Shown here: one piece after another, positions 48,170 to 61,100 of the stretch
Numbering within the stretch: position 1 is the stretch's first letter
Layout of the letters: every line of letters starts with the position of its first letter
Origin: Phallusia mammillata
Lineage: Eukaryota; Chordata; Ascidiacea; Phlebobranchia; Ascidiidae
Direction: 5' to 3'
Assembly: GCA_003260075.1 (NCBI GenBank)
Contig: QLIY01000016.1
Span: forward strand, 204,926-268,925
DNA: 64,000 nt
Made by a program: the position numbers and the translations under genes
The notes under the pieces: model-generated
Databases searched by the model: none
What the model was told of the DNA's origin: nothing
Seen by the model: the letters and a program-made list of their open reading frames with translations, nothing else

Positions 48170-48357
48170 CTTTATGCTTCCTTATAATTACTCCCAGGGA
48201 ATGTCCAATGTACAAAATATGTAACATATTCCACTGTCAAAAGATTTTATATGGAAGGGGGGGGGGACTTTATGCTTCCTTATAATTACCCCCAGGGAAT
48301 GTCCAATGTGTACAAAATATGTAACATATTCCACTGTCAAAAGATTTTATATGGAAA
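48170..48357 (+). repeat. A-G10-A' duplication
   Basis: Copies of about 88 bp (48170-48256, 48268-48357) flank G10 (48257-48266), with small differences (attactcccag versus attacccccag). Confidence 0.85.
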
Positions 48358-49570
48358 AAGGTACCTTTCTCATCATTACGAAAGTCTAATAAATTACAAA
48401 GTACGTAGCAGGCAATAGAATACAATGTCACATGAAAAAGTCTACCAGGTCTTCAAGCAAGAAAAAGTGTTCTTTACTTGTTTTGTTTGTCATTTGTTAC
48501 ATCACAGATGATGACAAATGCTTTTGTGAAACGTTCTATTATTACCATGACCAAGTTTTATGCTACTTTAAACGGAATCTTTTAGCAGGTGTACTGTGTA
48601 CCTAACTTTAGAAAAGTTTTAGTGGAATAAATAGGGAAAAATAATAATAGCTGAACTCCCTGACTGCAAATAGACCGTTGTACGGAAGCAGACGAGACTG
48701 TCATATGGAATACGATCCCAACGTTATGACTGCCTGTTAAAATGCCGGAGATATACGATCTCGTATAGTAAACTCTCAGGTCATCTGTGTAGCAATAACC
48801 GTGGTAGGTTGACAAGTGTTTGTTGCATTTCCTTTACTCGAGACAGTTTCGGGTTCGCTTAGCATCTCCTAGTGATCAGTTTACAGCCGTGTTGTCCCTC
48901 ACGCGACGAACGTAGGTAGCAGCTGTTTGAATGCCTTCGACTATTGGGAAAGACTATCTTGAAGTGTTGTTTGGAAATGCATTAAATGCATTTTGTGTCA
49001 TTTGTGTTTAAAAAGTTAAACAAATTGTTGCAGAAAAAAAATCTCATTTTAAAGCAAGTAGGGTTAATATTCAAGAGACACTAGAGGCGAAAGGATATTA
49101 AAAACCACATCTGAAGTAGGGCATACTGGTAGTACACAAATTTTACTTCTGACAAAACGGGCCAGTTTACAAACTCCTGGAAACTATTCCTTTTCATGTG
49201 GCAGTTTTACAAAACAAAACCGACATTTTAACACTTGTTTAACATTTATCAATTCCAATTTTTTTTTAAAGTAAAGGACTTTATTGTGTAAAGCCCCATT
49301 AAAAACATACAGTATATATGTAAATTATTAATAATTTGTTTGGAAGATCAGTAAAATTAATTATAGTTAAACAGAATTTGATACAACTAATTAAATGGGG
49401 TGATTAGCTGAAAACACTAATCGATTTCTATGAAACTTTGAACGTGACGGTTTTTAGAAGTAGCTAATAAAACTGCTGACATCATAAGCATTTAGCGATT
49501 GTAGCGTGTGTGTTTTGGTAACTCGATATCGGACCCCCACACCTGACAGAACAAATACGATTGGGAGCGA

Positions 49571-49926
49571 AGGGTGGTGGGTAAGGGGTAATAACAGGGG
49601 TCACTGGGCCTTAACGAGGCACGGAACATAGATTGTGCATGAGAGACCTATCTTAGGCATAATAATAGAAGTTATTAACTTAAAATGAAAATTTAGTAAC
49701 TTTAAAGCGGTATTCTAATGCAAAATATAAAGTTAGTTAAGGGGGGGGGGGGGCGAGGGCTGTGGGTAAGGGGTAATAACAGGGGTCACTGGGCGTTAAC
49801 GAGGTACGGAACATAGATTGTGCATGAGAGACCTATCTTAGGCATAATAATAGCAGTTATAAACTTAAAATGAAAATGTAGTAACTTTAAAGCGGTATTC
49901 TAATGCAAAATATAAAGTTAGTTAAG
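49571..49926 (+). repeat. A-G13-A' duplication
   Basis: Copies of about 169 bp (49571-49740, 49758-49926) contain GGGTAAGGGGTAATAACAGG and flank G13 (49741-49753). Confidence 0.87.
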
Positions 49927-49987
49927 ATTTTATTGTAACCCTTAACATACAAAGCCTACAATAAGTTATGAGTTTAGTAAGTTGATT

Positions 49988-50497
49988 TTGGTGCATAATA
50001 ATATATCTACATTCAATGAAACAGTGGCAAGTATAATAATATCTACCAACACTCGTATTATACACCGTCAATTAAACACCCCAAACATCAATTTTTGACC
50101 CCCAGTTTGATTATGTAAGCTCTGCCAACTCAATATGAGTGTCGAGGTATAACTGACAGCTGGTAGGCACGAAAGTTCAATTTAGCTTATGTGGTTCACT
50201 TGCAGCGGTCAAGTGCAATTCTGCGGAGCTGAAGACGGGGGGGGGGCTTTTGGTGCATAATAATATATCTACATTCAATGAAACAGTGGCATGTATAATA
50301 ATATCTACGAACACTCGTATTATACACCGTCAAGTAAACACCCCAAACATCAATTTTTGATCCCAGTTTGATTATGTAAGCTCTGCCAACTCAATATGAG
50401 TGTCGAGGAATAACTGACAGCTGGTAGGCACGAAAGTTCAATTTAGCTGATGTGGTTCACTTGCAGCGGTCAAGTGCAATTCTGCGGAGCTGAAGAC
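49988..50497 (+). repeat. A-G10-A' duplication, longest clean pair
   Basis: Copies of 250 bp (49987-50236, 50248-50497) flank G10 (50237-50246). About eight differences are visible, a few percent, like divergent alleles. Confidence 0.88.
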
Positions 50498-51424
50498 CCA
50501 CAGGAAAAAACACAAACGAGAGGCTTTAACCCAAAATCCCAGTGACGACATGTTACACGCAACAACCATTACTGAATGTTATCGAAGTGTTTCAATTGCA
50601 GATGAGGTAACCGTTCATATTCTTTTGCTGCATTCGAAACTATAATAGCAGCCATCTTATATGTTGACATTCATCGTGTTCGATGTAATACTTTATGGAA
50701 AAATATATTGATTCTATGTGAATAAGAAATGACCAACGCTATTTCTGGTGACACGTATCTTTTAAAAACCACTTCTGGTCGGTTAAATTTTTGTTGATCG
50801 ATAAAACATTTTAAACACACAAGCTACTTGTCATTGGGGGTAGACTACATCTTTTCCATTAAGGCAAAATATTTGAAACGTATTTAACTGCTAACATGAT
50901 TCGCAATGTGTATTCACAAATTTTGTATGACATCATCGATATTGCGTCCGTTGACGACTTACTTATAACGGAAAAACAACAACAACAGCTTGGCCCATAG
51001 AAATGCAAGCAAGTTAACCTTAAATGCCGGATATTTACCTTCAGCTTATGTGTCAAACAGCGTACTTGCCCAAACCCGCGGTGCTGTCATTGGATACAGC
51101 TTGGGTCAGACGGCAACTGTTCGAACATGACGTTGCAATGCCAGAAGTTACGTATGTGTTAAAAAGTGATTTATGCTTGCAGCGGCTCTAAAGACAAGAT
51201 TTTTTCAATGCTTGCAGCAAACTTTTCACCTCAGGAAGTAGAGAACAATTTTTCTGTTTTACTCACAAAGATTAAAGAATTTAATTTGCAGTTTCCACAT
51301 TTTTCGAAGAAGATTTAAAGATTAAAGTTTGACGTTCAAACCAACTCAGACAGAAAAGAAAAATGCTTGACAAAAGTAAGTGAAAGAATAGTCTGTTCGG
51401 CTTTTTATCGTCAGAGGCTACAAT

Positions 51425-51746
51425 TAGTGATTCACCGAAAACATTTCGGCCGAAATATGCTGTTTTCCAATGTTTCGGAATTGGCCCAAACACTTTTAAA
51501 AAATCGACCGAAACCGAAATTTTTGATTCTATGAAATTAATACCTGTCATTTCAAATCTCCAATATGAAACATCACAGATTAACCAATCGTTGCATCTAA
51601 GATATACAAGCCACGTTGTCTGCTAAATATTAAAGTGTTTAGTAAAACTTACGCTTTGTGGCAGTGATTTTGAAGTATCATAAACCAGTTCAGAATAGAT
51701 TTTAGGTTCGTCCCGAAACTTTTGAGGCGGGCTCAGTGCATCACTA
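51425..51746. mobile_element. hAT-like MITE
   Basis: Starts TAGTGATTCACCGAAA and ends CAGTGCATCACTA. The 8-bp target duplication GCTACAAT (51417-51424 and 51747-51754) is perfect. The termini resemble those of 5922-6260 and 21610-22021. Confidence 0.88.
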
Positions 51747-52577
51747 GCTACAATCTCAATGTTTAAAGCGTATCAATTGGTAAACATAAAATCAGCAGGA
51801 CCTTGGAGAAAAGCAACATAAAACCTTAAATTCGTACAGTCAATTAAATCACCCCGACTGACCAAAAAAGGACCAACCACTTTAAAGAGCAAATAGCCTT
51901 GTTGGCCAAATGGCATTTGATTGATAAGTCAATAAGGAGTGCACGGTCGGTGAAGCAAGCAGCTGTAGGGCCACCAGCAAAGACGAATATTTACATTAAC
52001 TCGCTACGTATTTTTCTCACTTCAAACGGTCGATACACTGGCTTGGTTGGTGGCCACAGCATTTCACAAGCTAACGTCAATTCGGACTCAGCGTGACGTC
52101 TTTGATTTCTCCCGCACGACCGGCATGACCTCTGACCCCTGTTCCTCGGTTAAGCGTATTTGAGAGAAATCACAGTTGATTCTAGAAGATTGGAAATCTG
52201 ACTCACTTAGGAAATAAGACGTCGGCGAAAATATATTTACTTTGACGAAGAGAAGAACTTTTTTGAATAGCTCGCACTTCTTAATATTTTTTTTTACATC
52301 CAATATATTAAGTCGCACTTCTTAATTAATTGGATGTGAAAAGAACAAATTTTTCATACACATCTGCTATTCAGTGTAGGCTAGCAGTTATTTTACTCGA
52401 TTATTGATTAGTTTATAATGATTGTTATCATCTTTTTTCGCCTGGCTGGTTTTACAGGAGAAATGTGACATAAATAATTGCTTATTAAAATAGGAAAGGG
52501 GTTTAACGAACAAACAATTAATTTGTTGTTTTGCTCTCAATCTGTCACATTACATTCGTTAGAACCACGAAGGGTGT

Positions 52578-52779
52578 AAGGCTGGAAAACAGACAAAAGG
52601 TACGTGGGATTCGATCTTTTAAACTCTCGAGTACAAAGCGGTTGCGTAGTAACTATACGGTATTAGATGGGGGGGGGGCGAAGGCTGTAAGGCTGTAAAA
52701 CAGACAAAAGGTACGTGGGATTCGATCTTTCAAACTCTCGAGTACAAAGCGGTTGCGTAGTAACTATACGGTATTAGAT
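52578..52779 (+). repeat. A-G10-A' duplication
   Basis: Copies of about 92-95 bp with GTACGTGGGATTCGATCTTT flank G10 (52669-52678). Confidence 0.86.
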
Positions 52780-53261
52780 TTTATTGAACATCAATTTTGT
52801 TAACAATTTTTCGAACATTATTTATGACTTTCAATAAAAACGTAGTTGTCGCGTATGTGGTGAATACCTTATGCTCGTAATGCCAACATCGATAGCTGAA
52901 ATCTTTGCAGCAAAACGGACTAAAAACACTGTTGTTTTCATCTCTCGCACTGGGTCTCTGGTGACTCGTGACTTACAATATACTTGCAGCAAAATTGATA
53001 CACTAGGTAACTTACGCGTTTGACGGCATTTAAAGTTTCAAACTGGATTCTAACCGTTCTAAAATCAACAATTCTCGTGGGTGAAAAATGGAACACCATA
53101 GTCAGTCAGCTTCATTGTAATGAAAATGGCGTTTATGAGCATTTATTTTCACCAAGTTCGACATAACAGCAAATTAGAACGGGTACATTTGCCACCAAAC
53201 ACACATAGCGAGTACATGGAACATATTGGAATGAAACAAAACGAGACATGTAAGCAAAGGA

Positions 53262-54074
53262 TGAGCTTGTTGAAATTATAATGAGATTAGAGTTGGTTTT
53301 GCTGAAATCCGGCTTTTCTGGGGGAATAAATTTCCTTTTTAGACAATTTTGTCGCCGCTGGGTGGCGCACAGTGACGATGAGAGGTAACAATGAGACGAG
53401 CGATGTGAAGGGGGGGGGGGGCTTTTAGATACTCGGTAGTAGGCCAAGCACTTCCCGTTGTCAAAATTGGTTGAATGTAGTAGGAGCAAATATGAAAAAA
53501 AAATTGAAGGTCAAAATGGGTAATAGCCGTTTTAGTTTTAAAGCTAAAATTGACCTACATTTTTCAGTTCTACACGATCCCTTTGTACGTGGTAATAAAG
53601 TGGGGGGGGGGAATGAGCTTGTTGAAATTATAATGAGATTAAAGTTGGTTTTGCTGAAATCCGGCTTTTCTGGGGGAATAAAATGTCCATTTCAGGCAAA
53701 TTCGTCGCCGCTGGATGGCGCACAGTGACGATGAGAGGTAACAATGAGACGAGCGATGTGAAGAACAAATATATACGTGGAAAAATGTATGATATGAAAT
53801 GAAAATGTGATAGGTAATGAAGTAGCACAGTTGTAATGAAAGGGGCGAAATCTCATGTCAAACTGATATTAGGGATGTGTCGAACCCAACACTACCTTTT
53901 AGATACTCGGTAGTAGGCCAAGCACTTGCCGTTGTCAAAATTGGTTGAATGTAGTAGGAGCAAATATGAAAAAAAATTTGAAGGTCAAAATGGGTAATAG
54001 CCTTTTTAGTTTTAAAGCTAAAATTGGCCTACATTTTTCAGTTCTACACGATCCCTTTGTACGTGGTAATAAAG
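53262..54074 (+). repeat. Composite module: 1-G12-2-G10-1'-spacer-2'
   Basis: Block 1 (53262-53409) and block 2 (53422-53601) are joined by G12 (53410-53421). After G10 (53602-53611) both recur in order as 53612-53763 and 53896-54074, but with 132 bp of unique sequence between them. The first G run thus stands where 132 bp exists in the second copy. Confidence 0.88.
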
Positions 54075-54230
54075 TGACCAGCCTCAATTTTTACTTCACT
54101 TTTTTGCTTTTAGTGTGCAGTTTTTTCCGCGAATTGATTTTTTTACCACTTGACATTCTTTCTAAAGATGTTGTTTTACTGATTTGATAAGTGTTGGACA
54201 GGTTCCAAAAAATCTGCAATAAGCTAAAAT

Positions 54231-54414
54231 ATCGGCTTGTAGGAATAAATGAAAGCATGTAAACAAACCAATTTTATGTAAACAACGGGGGGGGGGAACT
54301 ATTTTCCTGTTTTTCGATCATATCTCGGGATTTTAAAGTAAACAAGAGAACATATCGGCTATAGGAGTAGGAATAAATGAAAGCATGTAAACAAACCAAT
54401 TTTATGTAAACAAC
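54231..54414 (+). repeat. A-G10-A' duplication (short unit)
   Basis: TAGGAATAAATGAAAGCATG and the following bases to AACAAC occur before G10 (54287-54296) and again at about 54369-54413. Extra sequence lies between the G run and the second copy. Confidence 0.8.
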
Positions 54415-55141
54415 AATTTCATCGACAGCTGGAACCACAAGCTCATTGCAAATAAGCGAAGGAATGCCCAAGCTTTACATCAAAAGACAAATATTCGACA
54501 TAACTTAACATTAAAAGGATTGTATATGGGATTTAGAATTGGCTCTTAAAATTTTGCATAAACGCAGATTTCACAATGCTGTTGTTTTTAGACGAAGAAG
54601 AAATAAAAATGCTATGCATGTTTTATACATTGAAACTTTATATGGGAGTTCAATACTGCTGCTGTGTGTATCATATATCATACAGGAGTTAGTCTGCGTG
54701 TTGCATGTTCATGTATATGTACCCAATGATAATGCACCAATGCGTTGGTTTGTACAGCGCGAACTGTCAATATCCAGTATATAACCGAGTGGAAATATAG
54801 TTAAAATAAATAACGTAGACAAGCCGTTGAATGGTTGCAGCCAGTTTACAAATAAATAAACACCATTGAGATATTGCTAATGGCTCCTCATTAATCCAAT
54901 TAAACAACTTTTTAATCAATCGTAGCCTGAAGTCCAAAACGAAATGTGTGGATTAATTTTATTCGGATTTTGCAATAGAGTCGTAACATAATCCGTTGGT
55001 TCTTTCCATTTAGCAGCACAGCGGGCATTTCTTTTTTGCCCATATAGCACCATGTCAAATTCCTCATGAGACGGTGAAATTTGCTACATGAGGTTAGCAT
55101 GCGTTGCCACGGTTACCTACTAACTCACGTGACAACCTTCG

Positions 55142-58100
55142 TCACGACTGGCCACGCTTGAGTGATCGCCGCCTGCTCCGAGCAGTTTTACCTTCTGCTC
55201 TGGCCGCCGAAGCCACAAGGGATGTTACTGTGGGGGGGGGGGCGGTGGCGATAGTTACCTCCTCTGGTTCAGGCCTGGAGTATTCGTAGCAAATCAAACG
55301 CCCGGTGTCTGGCGAAATCTTGGCGGTGATTACTGGCAGCTCAGTTCGGTGCTTACACGTCACGGGGTCACCAGAGGTCATGCTAATACGGACGGGGTCG
55401 CTGACCTTGGGATTCGCTCTGGGGTTACTTGCGGTCAAAGTTGGGTCTTTGGGGTCGTACCTCCAAAAAGCAAGATCGGTTTTGCTGGAACTTGGTTCGT
55501 CGTTGGAATAGTTGAAGCCACTTGCGTGGTTGTAGGAAGGGTCGTCTTCAAACCCCGGGAGAAAGTAGGAAGTGTCGACGGGAGAAAGGTCGTCCTCGTC
55601 CGGCGTAAGTTCAGCGTCGGAGTTGGCCGGACAACCCGGGATCTGACCAGGGTTTTTTATTCCGTCCTCATTGTTTTCATGGCGGCTGGTAAAAAAGCAC
55701 AGACTGTTATAAGGTTGCTTCAAGTCGTAGGCATTAGTATACAGCCGAGTTGTAAGTCGGGCAGGGCTTTCGGGCCGAGTTCGGGCTTCTAATAATAAAT
55801 AAAAAACAGGCCTGATTCGGGCTTGACACTATGTCAGTAATTTTTTGAATGAATTTAACTAGGTAAGTAGCTAGTTGTTGGACCTGCTCAAACAGACCTA
55901 AAACGCCTTGTTCAAGACCAATTGTCTATAACTATCTATTGTGTTTGTTGTCTTGGTCTTTCCTGGTGCTTAAATGTAGCCTATATGTCTGTCAAACAAA
56001 CTTTCGGACCTAAAGGGCTTCTCAAAAACGATTTTGATTCGGGCCTGGTTTCGGGCTTGTGCTTTTGGGTTCGGGACGGATTCAGGCTCCAATTTCAGGC
56101 TCGTTTAGTTTACAGTTTGAATTCAAAGCCGAGAATAAAAACACAAAGACAAAAATGGAAAACAGACGGGTTCAAAAAATCCAAGTTCACGGGTTAAATG
56201 TTGGGGGAGAAATGATCAAGAACTAACACTTGAGGGTTCCAAATTTCAGTACAATACACAAAAATCGTACAACAAAAAAGAACCCACGTCTTGCTATGTA
56301 GCTTGCTGGCCGGTTGATTCGGTACAACGCCTTTAATAGGCCTGGTGTACTATGTTCGTATCAAAAAATTACCTTTTATTCACACCAATAGAAACAAGAC
56401 TTACCATATCCCATCATCGTCAATATCAAACACAGGCAATCCTCTGGTTTTGTTCCTCGCTTTTAGGTGTAAAAGAACTTCGCAAAACTTGCTTCCCATT
56501 TGTTCCAAGTCCTTGGTGGAAAGCTGTTTCCCCCTTAGCATGCCTTGGTCGCACCCACAGTAAGTACTTTCCATTGTATAGCTGCGTGCCACGCCCATTT
56601 CACGCCACACAACAACACGTGCTGTGGACGCTTTGGCCTTTTCCACCACAAAATTGCAGTTCTTCATTGAGAAAGTTGGAGCAAAATGGTTGAGGAGACG
56701 GGGTAAGGCCTGAGAGATATTTGTAACAAAATATAGGAACAAAATTACACAAAAGATTTAAGTAGAAATAATAAACATTTAAATTTCAACTGAGAAAAAA
56801 ATCAATTAACAACAATAGAAAAAATATAATGGCAAGAATATAACCAGTTTGTACAATTGAACACCGATTTATGGGGGGGGGGCGTAGAAATAATAAACAT
56901 TTAAATTTCAACTTAGAAAAAAATCAATTAACAACAATAGAAAAAGTATAATGGCAAGAATATAACCAGTTTGTACAATTGAACACCGATTTATTACGTT
57001 GATATTTGGACCATCTATCCGCAAACCCTATAGAATTCGGTTATATTAGGGTTTAAAAGTTAGTTTAAAGAACATTACAGGTAATGAAAGTTTATGTTTA
57101 AATTTTCTTGTAAATGGTTTATTTTAATAGCTGCACAAAATAATTTTTTTGCAGAATTTTGTTAGGTAACACACTTAGTTGTGACAAAACTGTGCAAGTA
57201 TTATGACTTTGTGTAAAGACAAACGTTGCTAATACAAGCCGTATTCTTTGGCCTATTGTTCAGCATTTAAAATCAATAAAGTTAAGAATTCACCTTGCAG
57301 CCAGAGTCATCGGGACCATCCAAAACAGTTGAAGCTTCACCTGATGCTATTGAATCCTTATGCGAGCAACCGTACAAAAATACGTTCATCTTACGAGAGT
57401 GACCGTGGTAATCACAATAAACCAGTGGCGCTGTAAAAACGGAAATATTCTATTCTATAGATAAATATATTTATTATATACTGTAACTCAAATGCATATT
57501 TAATACAGTGCTTTATCGGGAATAGTTTGCAGCTGTTTATTAAATTCCAGACTACACCTTCACCTTGACTTCTTAAAGTCGGCCGTTATAAGTTGGGAAA
57601 GACAGATAAACAATAAATATGTCAGTCTGCTTACATTTATGTATTGAGTACAGATACTGAAGGAGGCCTTTGGTGTGAAAGATTGTAGGAAAGAGTTGGG
57701 GATGTGGGTCGTTCCACGTCCGGTTCAAGTCATCACCACTCAAAGAACACCGATGACTGGGAAAAAATAGAAGAGGTTGATTAGTACTTCAAAGCATTAA
57801 ACGACACAGTGATGCCAAGTCTCACTTGTTAATCTTAGCTTAAAGTGATTAAACTGAGCAATATCAGACGCCCCAAGAATCAGTTAGGTCATTTACCATC
57901 ACCGTTTAAATGGCATCTTTACTTCCCACAAAACCACAGAATAAAACATATTAAAACGTGAATGTTTACTTAAAATAACTTCCTATTTTCAGTTGTTAAT
58001 CGTATGTGGTTAGCTATATGCACAAAAAAACTATGACGTAGCAATAGATTGATGGCAACGTCAGAGTTCACCTATAAGGTCATGACAAAAGCATATTTAG

Positions 58101-61100
58101 AGTTTTACTATTAAGTATGGCACCAAAAAACTTATTAAAGACTCTAGTGTCATGGAACGTTCACCAATGTTGCGACACCATGAACATTAAAACGGACGAA
58201 CTAATTAAAACGCGGCAACATGTAGGAAGGTTGGGCAACCTTTGCCACTGTAGATCGCGGGCCGCACCTTTATATAACACAAGGTGACTTTACTTCGTTG
58301 CATACCAAAATGCCTTACTACTAAGGGGGGGGGGGTGCAACATGTAGGAAGGTTGGGCAACCTTTGTCACTGTAGATCGCGGGCCGCACCTTTATATACC
58401 ACAAGGTGACTTTACTTCGTTGCATACCAAAATGCCTTACTACTAAGTAAAATTCGCATTTGATTCTAGCAGCATATTGTCAGGTCGCAGAAAAATACCA
58501 CCGGACGCACCAATCTGTTCAAAAAAGTACAACAATTGGGCTCGTTTGCCAGTACATTTGAATCCCAAGTGTCTGTGCTCTGACGTCATGCATTTATGAC
58601 GCAACAAGAGATTAATTGCAACTTAGATAAAAGTTTTATACTTAAGTATGGCAGTGTCAAAAAATTTGTATACATTATTTATGGTTTTATAAACAAGCAA
58701 ATGTCTTACTGTCCGTTAATGACTCCATCGGGGTTCAGCATAGGGACAATCTTGAATATATACGACCTCCTCAGTTCATCTGCAACCGCCGCTAGCGTGC
58801 TCCCAGTGTCCTCATCTAATCCTGCATCCTGTCCAGGAGGAGGAGTGAGCAGAAGTTTGAGAGTTCCTCGCATCGTCCATGAGGCGTTTGACTCTCCAGG
58901 GTGAACGCGAGCGGTTAGGAAAATGTAAGGACGAGATCCTGGAAAATCAAAAATATGATTTTTGAAATGAACAGCGTCAAATAATGGAGCAAATATACTG
59001 GTATTTATTTACCTAAAAATAAAAACTTGTTTTTTTGTTTCAAAATGTGACGTCCCACTAATGTGGCAAAATTATTTCCCCGTAAGGGGGGGGGGAGTTC
59101 AGTAGTTGTTAGTTCGACTTATGTGACTTGCCTATTTGAAATACCTTGCATATGTTTCATATTTATGTTAAATGACAACTTGATTATTTGTTTCTATGTG
59201 AAAAGTAAAAAAAAAAAAATTAAGGGGGGGGGGTGCACCCTCATCTAATCCTGCATCCTCTCCAGGAGGAGGAGTAAGGAGAAGTTTGAGAGTTCCTCGC
59301 ATTGTCCATGAGGCGTTTGACTCTCCAGGATGAACGCGAGCGGTTAGGAAAATGTAAGGACGAGATCCTGGAAAATAAATAAAATATGATTTTTGAAATG
59401 AACAGCGTTAATTTCTTGATAATGGAGCAAATATACTGGTATTTATTTACCTAAAAATAAAAACTTTTTTTTTTCAAAATGTGACGTCCCACTAATGTGG
59501 CAAAATTATTTCCCCGTAACACGCGTTCTTTGTGTTAACTTTGTATTCCAATAAATTTATTTATTATGTGTTTATTATATAAGGCCGATTTCAATGTTTA
59601 AGTGATTTTGTGGCATATTGGTTGACCTCTCACTCAGTATGTCAGTTCGACTTATGTGACTTGTCTATTTGAAATACCTTGCATATGTTTCATATTTTTG
59701 TTAAATGACAACTTGATTATTTGTTTCTATGTGACAAAGTAAAAAAAAAAAAATTAAAAATCGACAAACGTAGATTAGACAGTAATACAACCTTAGTTAA
59801 TCAAATTGGCCTTTACACATTCGCAAAAAAACACAAGTTGGCCTAAAGATATTAGTAAATTTTCAGTGGTTTACTTTTTTTGTCCAACCGAACCAATACA
59901 GTTTCATTTTGTATTTAAACCACTTCGACCCACTTAAATATCCCAGCTTAAGTTCCAGCAAAAAAATCACTCACTCAGTTCTTCAACTGCTTGCCGGTGT
60001 GTGGTGAACTCTCCTGACCTCGGCTGTGACGTAATAGTGAGAAGTGGAAGGGGGTTCCCCGAGAGTGTGTGACAGAAATTCTGCCGCCGGACGAACATCG
60101 TGCTCTCATCCACTCGCTGCAGCAAATTGCGTAAATCCATCTGGATGACAGGTAGGTCGGTTTACGAATAGCGCGTTAGTTTAAGAAAACAGCTCAATTC
60201 GTATTGATGACGTTTCGCTGGACGAATGACGTCACAATTTCTATGACATGATGATCAGGTTGTTTTGAAACATAATGTTTTTTTTCATGAGTTGTTTACC
60301 AAACATATAAAAACTTTTTTAATGACGCCATCAATATGTGACGTAACAACATCGCCACATGATCCTATTCCTGTCTATGTTTCGTGGGTGAAAAAAATGC
60401 TTTCCTAATTTTATTTTGAAAGGTTTCCTACCTGCAGACTTGTGTACGTATAAGGGTAGTGATAGGCAAAGTAGCAAACGTCATTCTCGTATTGGAAGGT
60501 CACGGTGAAGGTCAGAGTGAAATACGTTCGGTTTCGAGTACCACCGGCCGAGACTGAGTGTCGGAGAAAGTGGTTGCGGTAATAACACGTCTCTTTTCCC
60601 GCGCGACGCCAGCACGGACGCCCGTTGTTGGCTTCGATCATCGAGTACATGACAGGTTGCATGCCTGAGAACAACAAGTATAGGAGTTTTCGAGTGTGCC
60701 AAAACTATTAAAAGGTTTGATACTGAAGGCAAGGCACAGGCTAGGAAAATCTAACCCGAGGTGGGATTCGAACCCACGACCGGAACCCGCGCTCTACTAA
60801 TTGAGAAGGGGCCAGCGCTCTACTAATTGAGAAACATAGGCTCGAAAGTTGAATTAAGCAACGTTGTCTGTTTAGGGTGCTACATATGTCATATCTCAAA
60901 ATCACTTTGGTTAAAGTTTGTAATTGTAAAACTGTTTTAAACCTAGCTGCTAAATAAATGTTTCCAATTAATAAAATGGCTCAAAAAGGGTTAAATCTGG
61001 CCAAATATACAGATTAAAGTCAAAACAATTGTTACAAGTCCCTTCAATGCCAAATTGCTATTTTTTGAGTTGATTCGTTGGGGGAACAATCGAGCTAAAG

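Larger units (their letters stand above)
47287..55141. other. Intergenic between FoxB and the carboxypeptidase gene
   Basis: No coding exon recognised. It holds six poly(G) modules and a hAT-like MITE. A hAT-style start CAGTAATTCTCAAAC near 47503 lacks an identified partner. TTTATT at 54958-54963 is a possible poly(A) signal (minus) for the gene to the right. Confidence 0.45.

Noticed and set aside
53262-54074. Genuine recent tandem duplications or a minisatellite
   Set aside because: Copies are always two, separated by poly(G) on one strand, and one such case breaks a conserved exon; allelic overlap fits better.
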